A stretch of 64,000 nucleotides of DNA from assembly GCA_903632075.3 (NCBI GenBank), contig CAHIKZ030001816.1:271001-335000 (forward strand), read 5' to 3'. The stretch is from Acanthosepion pharaonis (Eukaryota; Mollusca; Cephalopoda; Sepiida; Sepiidae). This document shows positions 21,640-30,680 of this stretch, piece by piece (the stretch's first letter is position 1; each line of letters opens with the position of its first letter). The translations under genes and the position numbers were made by a program. The notes below the pieces were generated by a model, which had not been told where the DNA came from, searched no databases, and saw only the letters and a program-made list of their open reading frames with translations.

Positions 21640-24600
21640 CAAATTCCAGATCAATGTCACCAGTCAGAAGACCTATACAGAATGATAGTTATTCGCCCCT
21701 TTTTGAAGTTGCAACCTGGATTGGGAAAATGACGCTGAAGTTCCTGATTGATACTGGTACTTCACTAGCAATACTACCCAGCAAATATGCCAACGAACTC
21801 TGCCTAAACCCAACACGTCCGCCTATGCACAGCGGACAAGATATCCGATGTTATGGACAATGCTACTCTAAGCGGGAATAGTAAGTCAAACTCTCTCTCT
21901 CTCTCTATCTCTGGTCGTCGCCCCTTCACATGATTCCAAAATCCACACTTGAACAGTGGTGCACCTGCGGAGACTACAAGAATGTGTTGACAAAACCCGA
22001 CAGATACCCAGTGCCGAATATCAACATTTTTTTCCCCCGCTAAGTTAGGTTAGACAAATTTATTTTCCAAAAAAAATCTTCTACAATTCTACCACCAAAT
22101 ACCTATGAGAGAAGAAAATATAATACCGTTTGGCCTCTTTGAATATGTATACATGCCTTCTGGTGTACGAAATGCTACAGCTACGTTTCAAAGCTTTATG
22201 GTCAATGTATTTCACCAGGTCAGCTGTGTTTTCACCTATGTGGTCGATGTTCTAGTTTTCTCCGAAACAAAAGAACATTACAAGGTATTAGATAATGTTC
22301 TAGGGATTTTACAAGTAAATAATCTAAAAATCTCACTGGTTAAATGCCAATTCTTCAAGAAAGAACCGGTATTTCTGGGCTATCACATTAGTCACATTAG
22401 AGAAAAAGCAGGAAATAAATGAATTCTCAGAACCAACTGATTCGAAATCACTTCGGCGTTTCCTGGGAATGATTAACTTTTATAGGAAACTTGTTCCACG
22501 CGCAGCAGACATTCTTCTACCACTGACTGAGCTGATAAAGAAGCACCCTCAGAGCAAAACCATACAGTTTGATGATGCAGAAAGAGAAGCATTTAAGAAC
22601 ATTAAAAATGTCATGGACAAACTCATTACTTCGACTCGGATGTAACTCATTATCTGGTATGTAGGTTCTATATTACATCAGATGATTGATAACAAACCGA
22701 TCCCTATATTTTTTCTCTCCAAGAAACTCTCTGAAAACCAAAGAAAAGGGTCTACATTTGACCGGGAGGTACTGGCACCTTACTTGGCAGTTTTGCATTT
22801 CAAACCCCAAATTGAAGGCATACATGACACCTTCTTCACTGACCATAAGCCACTCACATTAGCTCTACATAAAACAATACCTATGAAATCATATAAACAA
22901 CAGAGACACCTGTCGTTAATATCTGAATATGTGACTGATATCTTGTATATTCGTGGGGAAGAAAGCATTGTTGCAGACCGCCTCTTCAAACCAGCAAATG
23001 CAGTGACAGTCAAACTGTGTGATTTACCACCCCTCGTCGAGCAGCAAGAGTGTGACTCAAAAATTAAGACCTACCTAGACAAGCTGAAGGCTTACACTGT
23101 TGACAACAAAAATATTTTGTGACATTTCGACACCTTACCCAAGATCATTCCACAAGTTTCACGCAGGGTTTCTACAATATATCACATCCTGGATAACAGC
23201 CACCGTAACACTAAACAAATCCCGCTACTTTTGGCCTAACAGGAATAAAAACATACGCTCATGGACCAAAGAATGCCTCAATTGCCACAAAGTAAGGTTA
23301 CTCACCACACAAAATCAGCAATATTTCCTTTCTTACCAGTAAGGTACATCCTAACATGCATAGACAGAACTACACGACGGGTTGAAAACACACCCATGCT
23401 ACGGCTACAACAGTGGCCATGTCATTTTTAAATGTGTGGATATCTCGATTTGTAGTTCTCCTGTATGTTGTCACTGAAAAAGGAAGCCAGTTTGAAAGTG
23501 AGCTTTTCCGTGAAAGGATTTCACAGATAGAGAATCACTGCGTACCATTCACGATCCAATGGATTAATTGAAAAGCAACACGGAACAATTAAAACTGCCA
23601 TAATGGCAAGAAAGCAAAACTGGTTAGGTGCCTTGTCAATAGTACTATTTGGTTTGTGAAACCTACCAACCGACCAAGATTACTAACCGGCTGTTGCAGT
23701 AACAGGGACTTCAGTGCTACTATCCAAAACCATGGCTGAAAAGGATTCTATGGAGTTTACTAATGTAAAGGTTCGGCAATTACCACAAGATAGGATAAAA
23801 CTCGAAACGGAATTTCTCTCTGAAGGATACCTACACACTGTTCCAAAGTCTTCCATTCTCCAAGAAGTAAATAAATGTCCACATGTCTGGTTACGAATCG
23901 ACAGAGTGAGGCACTCTTTAGAAGCCCCTTACGCTGGACCGTTTAAATCATGGAGAGACATGGAAAATATTTTTTATTGAGCTCCACCCTGAAAATCATC
24001 AAAATGTGTCCTTGAACAGACTGCAGTCAAAATACCTCCGTCTGATGCAAAATCAAAGAGAATACCAGCAACCTATAATTAATTAATTGATGCATAATCA
24101 AAGAGAATACCAGCAACCTATAATTAATTAATTGATGCAAAATCAAAGAGAATACCAGCAACCTATAATTAATTAATTGATTTCAAAATGAATCAAAGAG
24201 AATACCAGCATGCAAAAATCAAAGAGAATACCAGCAACCTATAATTAATTAATTGATGCAAAATCAAAGAGAATACCAGCAACCTAATTAATTAATTCAT
24301 GCAACTCATTAAAAATGCAAAATCAAAAGAGAATACCAGCAACCTATAATTAATTAATTGATGCAAAATGCAACCAAAATTGATGCAAAATGAAAGAGAA
24401 TAATTAGCAACCTATAATTAATTAATTGATGCAAAATCAAAGAGAATACCAACCTATAATTAATTAATTGCAAAATCAAAAATAAAACCTATAATTAATT
24501 AATTGATGCAAAATGAATACCAGCAACCTATAATTAATTGATGCAATCAAAGAGAATACCAGCAACCTACTATAATTAATTAATTGATGCATAATGAAAT

Positions 24601-25938
24601 GCAACAACCTAAATTAATTAATTGATGCAAAATCAAAGATTAATTAATTGATGCAAAATGAAAAAAAATCAAAGAGAATACCAGCAACCTATAATTAATT
24701 AATTGATGCAAAATCAAAAAATCAAATCAAAGAGAATACCAGCAACCTATAATTAATTAATTGATGCATAATCAAAGAGAATACCAGCAACCTATAATTA
24801 ATTAATTGATGCTATAATAAAAATGCAAAAAGAGAATACCAGCAACCTATAATTAATTAATTGATGCAAAATGAAAGAGAATACCAGCAACCAACCTCAA
24901 AAGAGAATAATTAATTAATTGATGCATAATCAAAGAGAATACCAGCAACCTATAATTAATTAATTGATGCAAAATCAAAGAGAATACCAGCAACCTATAA
25001 TTAATTAATTGATGCAAAATGAAAGAGAATACCAGCAACCTATAATTAATTAATTGATGCAAAATCAAAGAGAATACCAGCAACCTACAATTAATTGATG
25101 CAAAATGAAAGAGAATACCAGCAACCTATAATTAATTAATTGATGCAAAATCAAAGAGAATACCAGCAACCTATAATTAATTTTTGCAAAATCAAAGAGA
25201 ATACCAGCAACCTATAATTAATTAATTGATGCAAAATCAAAGAGAATACCATCAACCTATAATTAATTAATTGATGCAAAATCAAAGAGAATACCATCAA
25301 CCTATAATTAATTAATTGATGCAAAATCAAAGAGAATACCAGCAACCTATAATTAATTAATGCAAAATCAAAGAGAAATCAACCTATAATTAATTAAATC
25401 AAAAAGAGAATACCAACAACCTATAATTAATTAATTGATGCAAAATGAAAAGAGAATACCAGCAACCTATAATTAATTAATTGATGCATAATCAAAGAGA
25501 ATACCAGCAACCTATAATTAATTAATCAAAGAGATGCAAAATTAAAATTGAGAATACCAGCAACCTATAATTAATTTTTGCAAAATCAAAGAGAATACCA
25601 GCAACCTATAATTAATTAATTGATGCAAAATCAAAGAGAATACCAGCAACCTATAATTAATTAATTGATGCAAAATCAAAGAGAATACCAGCAACCTATA
25701 ATTAATTAATTGATGCAAAATGAGAAGAGCAACCTATAATTAATTAATTGATGCAAAATGAAAGAGAATACCAGCAACCTATAATTAATTAATTGATGCA
25801 AAATCAAAGAGAATACCAGCAACCTACAATTAATTAATTGATGCAAAATCAAAGAGAATACCAGCAACCTATAATTACACACCCACGGATGAACTTTCAA
25901 CTGAGAAAAACATCCCAGATGAAGACTGCCAAAGTTAG
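21640..25938 (+). pseudogene. gypsy element 1 pol remnant
   Basis: Protease lies at 21654-21881 (LKFLIDTGTSLAILPSKYA, the DTG active site). RT runs from about 21955 (WCTCGDYKN) through 22105-22422 (PFGLFEYVYMPSGVRNATA). Its catalytic box reads YVVDVLVFS where YVDD is expected, so one Asp is lost. RNase H is at 22682-23122 (FDREVLAPYLAV, FFTDHKPLTLAL, HLSLISEYVTDILYIRGEESIVADRL has the family's end). The integrase zinc-finger region, core remnants (ITAYHSRSNGLIEKQH near 23530-23585) and C-terminus (VWLRIDRVRHSLEAPYAGPF) follow. The final residues before and after the minisatellite are in one frame, and the stop is at 25936. Many stops and shifts are present. Confidence 0.75.
24044..25875. repeat. 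45-bp minisatellite, about 40 units, inside pol
   Basis: The unit is GATGCAAAATCAAAGAGAAT plus ACCAGCAACCTATAATTAAT plus TAATT, 45 bp in total. Many units carry AAATGAAAG or GCATAATC variants, and several are shortened. The first unit follows CCGTCT at 24038-24043 in the pol reading frame. The last unit runs straight back into pol sequence (TACACACCCACGGAT). The non-repeat copy of the unit (DAKSKRIPATYN) is therefore part of the ancestral protein, and the extra TAATTAATT at each junction adds an in-frame stop. On the minus strand 45 nt equals 15 codons, so repeating peptides such as LLVFSLILHQLINYR appear. These are by-products of unit length. Confidence 0.9.
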
Positions 25939-26038
25939 GACAATCTCAAACACAACCTACAATCAGGAAAACGTGTAACATTTTCTAGAAGAAATGAATT
26001 TATATATTTTTAATAAATAATTCCGAGTGGGAATGTAT

Positions 26039-26379
26039 TGTAGGAGAATGAAAATTAAATAATAAATAAAATAAATAATAAGCGTAATAATAAAAATATA
26101 ATTTCATTTTTCCATAATTTTTTCATTTTTTTCACTTTGCAATGGTTTCCGGTCACGTGCAAAGTTTGTGACCCCCCTTCTGGAAAGAAGCCTAAGGAAA
26201 GGAGATTCAGTAACGTCATGTCGACTCGAGGTCGACCACTCTCTTACATCAGAGAACATCAGTAAACACACGTGCGTCAATAAAAATTGACCTTTTAATT
26301 TTCCAACCAAGTTTTTGTTATTTATTGTTGTCCAACAACATTACCATCTGATACCGGACGAAAAATCAAATACGCTACA
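26039..26379 (+). repeat. 3' LTR of gypsy element 1
   Basis: It starts TGTAGGAGAATG, shares long blocks with 20349-20744, and ends ACGCTACA. Its TG start is intact, whereas the left copy reads TA. A weak purine stretch (GAGTGGGAATG) precedes it. Confidence 0.8.
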
Positions 26380-29040
26380 CGTGCTAGAAAGGATTAAATA
26401 TTTAAAAATATAATTAAGAATATTAAGAATATTTTGGTAATTCTTCTTAATAACAAAAATTTTGACGATAGAACTTTGTTTTTAAGTATGCAGCCTTTTT
26501 TCATTATGCTATGCTTTTTTTGCTTTTTTTTTTTCGGAATATTTTTGAAGATACCCACTGTAAAATGTAAATCAACGTTTTCTAATGGACAGCGTTTCGA
26601 GTTATAAGGATGGCGGTGAGCAAAATAACATTGATGTTTACAGTCTTGAGTGGGTGCGGTGATCAAATTCTTTTTATCCTTATCATCAGTGAAAGAACAG
26701 CCTATACTGCCGAATCTGGCTATATTTTAATAGATATCTTAATTAAAAAAAAAAATGTAAAAATGCATTTCATGTACTAAAATGTGAATGCATTTCATGT
26801 ACTAAAATCCGAAGACCCAACATCTTTCTCGGCGTGCTGGTGTGGATCAGACCGTTCTTGGCGTGACGGCACATGAAAATATGTTCATCCTGGCTTGATA
26901 CCTATCATTTCAGCTTGCTATTTCTTTAATGTGTTTAAATAGCAATGTATAGATTGTATAAATCGTTGCCTGTTATCGGTTACGTGCAAGTAGCAGCGAA
27001 ACATTGTCATGATTTTTTATCAGTTGACCGGTCATTCAAAGAACTTTCTTTTCCTGTGTTTCCTAAAATCTGACGTATCGGCACCACGGTAGCTGAAAAT
27101 AGATAAGCCCTGCCTTCAGAAGTGTGGATGTGTCCGGTCAGTTGGCGGTCACGAATTGATGGATTTTCGGAAAAATTCAATAGTGGAAACGAGCATCTGA
27201 AAAACTGTATTTCTGATTATATCACCACTTTATCTGAACCTCTCGTGGGTGTCATCCATTTCACGAATCTGCCTATTCACTATCAAAGAAACAATTTTTT
27301 TTTGCATGCGTGTTGATGATGGCGGCAAGATTTTTTTTATTAAATCGTCCACGCAAAAATATTTAAATTCCCACTCACGGTGTTCTTTACTTCCGACCAA
27401 GTCATAGGGCAACTGGAGGCCTATTTTAGATCTCGCCGTTCCTCTGAGAGGGAAGATTTTTATTAACTTAACATTCCCAATGAAAAACTATTTATTTTGT
27501 AGTATAAAATATTACGTTTGCTCCTATTTTGTGCATTTTAACGGTTTTAAAAAACATGTTTAAAAAAATATCTTTTTAGAAAGAAAATCACGAATTACTG
27601 ATGAAAAAATTTTATCAATATATTTGTTTATGGCTAACAATATAAGAGAAAATATTAAATAACTTTATGTAAAAATAACTAAATAGCATTTTAAAATACA
27701 TTTTGCAGTGTAAAAACCGATTTTTTTTTTTTTGTTTTTTGGCTTCGATTCGGTCTGTGGAAGAAAATCTGCTAAAAATAAACACAAAACATTAAAATTA
27801 TCTTTGACTGAGACTTTAAAATTTTTAAGAAAAAAGACTTGAAAAAGATCGAATTAACAATTTTTTTAAATCCAGTAAAACTGTTATATTTCGATATAAG
27901 AAGCGTGATAAAAATTCAACATATTGAGAAATAGAGATTATACAAAACTATAGTTGATCAGAAGTGCATTTGTTTTTATGAATTAGTTCCATTAAAATAT
28001 TAACGTTAAAGGAAAAGTTAAATTCACTTCCAACTAATAAGACCAGTTTTCCTAATTACATTTTTAGTGAATTTTACAACGTTTGTTTTTGTGATGAAAA
28101 CAAAAGAAATCTGAAGGAAATAAATAAATCTTATACTTACTTCAATTAAATAAGCTATAAGTTATTCCAAATATAAAAAGAAACATTTCTTTATATAGAC
28201 TACAGCGGCGAACACCACAAACACAAACCGAAAATAAAAATCCTAGCCCCCAGTGGAACGACAAAACTTGAAATTGGCCTTCAGTTGTATTGTGATTTGG
28301 CAAAAGCATTTGTGTAAAGAACACCATATTCCCACGCAATTTTCGAGAACTTTTTCTTGGAAAATATTTTTATTTCAAATCTATTTAAATTGATTGATTG
28401 TTTTTTTCTTGTTTTTTTAAAATCTTCGACATTATATTAAAAATATAAAAAAAAACATAATTCAAACTGAAAAGCTGTCAAGAGTAGCTAAAGGAAATTT
28501 TCATAACCTGCTAATTACATAATGTAATATAAATTCTTTTAAAAACATATTCGGTTTATTGTTTTAATTTTAAATTAAAATAGTTATTTAATAGCAATGT
28601 TTACGTATCCAAGGATATTAAAGGGGGAAAAAAACTTAGAAAAAAATTCAGAGCACTTTTTCTAAATTTTCGATTGCTGTTTGAAAGTTTTGATCCCTCA
28701 GGACGTAGGTGATCATGGCTCTCCATAACTTCTTGTCCCTTCTCTTAATGAATTTTGTGTATGTTATCCTAAACCCTATTCCTCCATCGAAAGACTTTGC
28801 CGTGTCACAAAGTAGATACTGAAAATTCTCAGGCTGTACTTAGTGGTGTGCTCTTACTAATTATCTTGTACACATAAGTGGTGAGTTTACTAGTTGTAAA
28901 TATTATCAAATGAAAGAAACATGCTATCTTTAAAGAAAACATTGCCACATCCCTTATTGAACATTTTAAACTGACTGATTAGAGGAGAGGTACATATTTA
29001 TCCAAAATGGGCATGACCAAACTTTGGAATTTGTCAAACA
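26380..29040. other. AT-rich non-coding DNA upstream of the channel exon
   Basis: No gene is recognised. GC-richer pieces at 26810-26890 and 27055-27260 look like old repeats or lost exonic sequence, but no reading frame is convincing. I looked for the channel's first transmembrane exon here and found no hydrophobic frame with a matching splice site. Confidence 0.5.
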
Positions 29041-29239
29041 TTTTCTTCTATAAATTACCAGCGTAATAATTCATCAGTCCTAGTTTTAAAAAATCTAATG
29101 AGGATCGGACGAGCCATATTAGTTAATGTGAATAGATTGCCAATCATTATACAGTGGTCGGCTCCCACACAAAATAGCTTACTTGATATGGTCCACACAT
29201 AAACATTTCAAAATGAGATTCTAGCATGAAGCAGTCATT
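29041..29239. repeat. 199-bp direct repeat, left copy
   Basis: It is about 95% identical to 30346-30545 in the same orientation, from TTTTCTTCTATAAATTACCA to ATGAAGCAGTCATT. The sequence is unrelated outside these borders. The family is not recognised and there are no TG...CA or inverted ends. The pair brackets the potassium-channel exon. Confidence 0.9.
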
Positions 29240-29673
29240 ATTTCATAATTATTCTGATTACTGTCCTCCTTTTTCATCTCTTGATATTTCCAATAATGCT
29301 ATTTGAATATTGTAATAATTTTTCATAGCCTGAAATTCTGAAACGGCCTTGATGTTTTTTTTCTTAAGTTCGTTAGGGCGGTACTTTTGTGTAAAAATCT
29401 TAACTGGACTCAAGGTGAAAAACAAAAGATCAGTTTCTGTAAAGACTAAACTCTTTGGATTAATAATACATTTGACTCGTAAAATGAAACTAGTTGGATA
29501 TTGTCAACTACCATATAATTAAATATCTTTTCATTGTAGAAGTATTCACAATTACGAAAGGAAAATGTATTATTCGTGCATATCATAAAAAAACGGAAGA
29601 TTGTGTGAAGATTTATGCATATAAACACTGTATTTTTTATTTGGCAAATTTTAACAACAATTTTTTTTTCCAG

Positions 29674-29838
29674 GAAACTACTCGTGTGTAGATCAAGAGA
29701 GGCTGAATAAGTTTTTTAAAATAATAACGAAAGACCTCGAATACTCGGAGAAGTTATTGCAAGGGAAAACCGAAGTTTTTAGCAACTGGGATTTTCCGGC
29801 TTCCTTTTGTTTTGTGGTTACGACAGTGACAACAATCG
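29674..29838 (+). CDS. Two-pore-domain K+ channel exon (cap and first pore loop)
   Basis: An internal exon of 165 nt. A pyrimidine tract and CAG end at 29673, and GTAAGT starts at 29839. It encodes 54 full codons plus split codons at both ends. Residues NYSCVDQERLNKFFKII form the first extracellular cap helix with its single Cys. NWDFPASFCFVV is the first pore helix, and TTVTTIG is the first half of the K+ selectivity filter, cut after base 1 of the Gly codon. An intron in the GYG glycine codon is a well-known conserved K2P feature. The CVDQERLNKF segment lines up with the CLSEQQLEQF region of TWIK-type channels, whose Cys bridges the dimer cap. Both introns are phase 1, so the exon is symmetric. 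TWIK-like placement is inference. No neighbouring exon was found in the window. Confidence 0.88.
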
Positions 29839-29986
29839 GTAAGTATTAGCCACTTACTAATGTACAGTGAGTGTATAAATGTAGATTATACTACTTGATG
29901 GAAAAATTGAAAAAAATTGAGTTGAACACTTTCGGGGTCAGTTGAAATAGTCTAAACTCATTAGGTAATTTTGGATTTCTCTGTTT

Positions 29987-29988
<2 letters not shown>

Positions 29989-30035
<47 letters not shown>
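29989..30035. repeat. (TG)n(TA)n microsatellite
   Basis: A (TG)n tract of about 20 nt runs directly into a (TA)n tract of about 27 nt. It sits at the 3' tail of the minus-strand SINE, as is common for SINE tails. Confidence 0.9.
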
Positions 30036-30039
<4 letters not shown>

Positions 30040-30042
<3 letters not shown>

Positions 30043-30256
30043 CGAATTTCATTGCCATATTCACGACGCTTACGGTCGTTTGTCAGGTGATTGGAATTTT
30101 GAACCGAACCCCTTATTTCGTCTACCGTTCTAGTTTCTTTTAACTCAACTCTCCAAGGTCTGGTTCACCATTGCTGTGGGCCTAGATATTGAACTCCACT
30201 TTTTGGGTTTAAACACTCAATCTAACCAACGTCTTTATCCACTAGGCCATGTGTCC
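30040..30256 (-). mobile_element. tRNA-derived SINE
   Basis: Read on the minus strand, it starts at about 30256 with TGGCCTAGTGGATAAAG, an RNA polymerase III A-box-like element. About 35 nt later comes GAGTTCAATATC, a diverged B box, at tRNA-like spacing. A non-tRNA body follows (AATCACCTGACAAACGACCG, TAAGCGTCGTGAATATGGC) and the element ends in a TA/TG microsatellite. The structure is that of a tRNA-related SINE. The family is not certain, but this body and tail style is what led me to suspect a mollusc. Confidence 0.65.
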
Positions 30257-30345
30257 TTATGGACATCTGTATATGAATTTCTGGGACTTATATTATTCTT
30301 ATTATGTCTCAGCCAACATTTTTTACCAGTGCTCATATTCCAATT

Positions 30346-30545
30346 TTTTCTTCTATAAATTACCAGCGTAATAATTCTTCAGTCCTAGTTTTAAAAAAAT
30401 CTATTGAGGATCGGACGAGCCATATCAGTTAATGAGAATAGGTTGCCAATCATTATACAGTGGTCGGCTCCCACACAAAATAGCTTACTTGATATGGTCC
30501 ACACATAAACATTTCAAAATGAGATTCTAGCATGAAGCAGTCATT
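30346..30545. repeat. 200-bp direct repeat, right copy
   Basis: The partner of 29041-29239, 1.3 kb away in the same orientation. Differences are a handful of substitutions and one-base indels. Confidence 0.9.
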
Positions 30546-30680
30546 TCATTTTTTTATCAGAGGTTATATTGCAAATTTTCTTGTTATTCATTGCTTTTTC
30601 TCTAGCACTCCTTATTACTGGTTCCCATATTGTATTCATGTTTATGCTTGGTCGGCTCGGGAGATTTTTGTGGCCTAGCA

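Larger units (their letters stand above)
20349..26379 (+). mobile_element. Ty3/gypsy LTR retrotransposon 1 (degenerate)
   Basis: Two diverged LTRs (20349-20744 and 26039-26379) enclose gag and pol remnants on the + strand. A primer-binding-type junction (TTGGTGACCTCGACG) starts at 20746. Pol keeps the Ty3 order protease, RT, RNase H, integrase. LTR divergence, many frameshifts and a mutated RT motif show an old, immobile copy. The 45-bp minisatellite (24044-25875) expanded inside the end of pol. A target duplication is not convincing (CGTA versus CGTG at best). Confidence 0.85.

Noticed and set aside
24044..25875. Possible CRISPR array or repeat-protein gene
   Set aside because: Units are contiguous without unique spacers. 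The minus-strand peptide repeat exists only because 45 is divisible by three, and it is broken repeatedly. The context is a eukaryotic retrotransposon.
27122..27316. Possible upstream channel exon
   Set aside because: No transmembrane segment, and no splice donor with the phase needed to join 29674.
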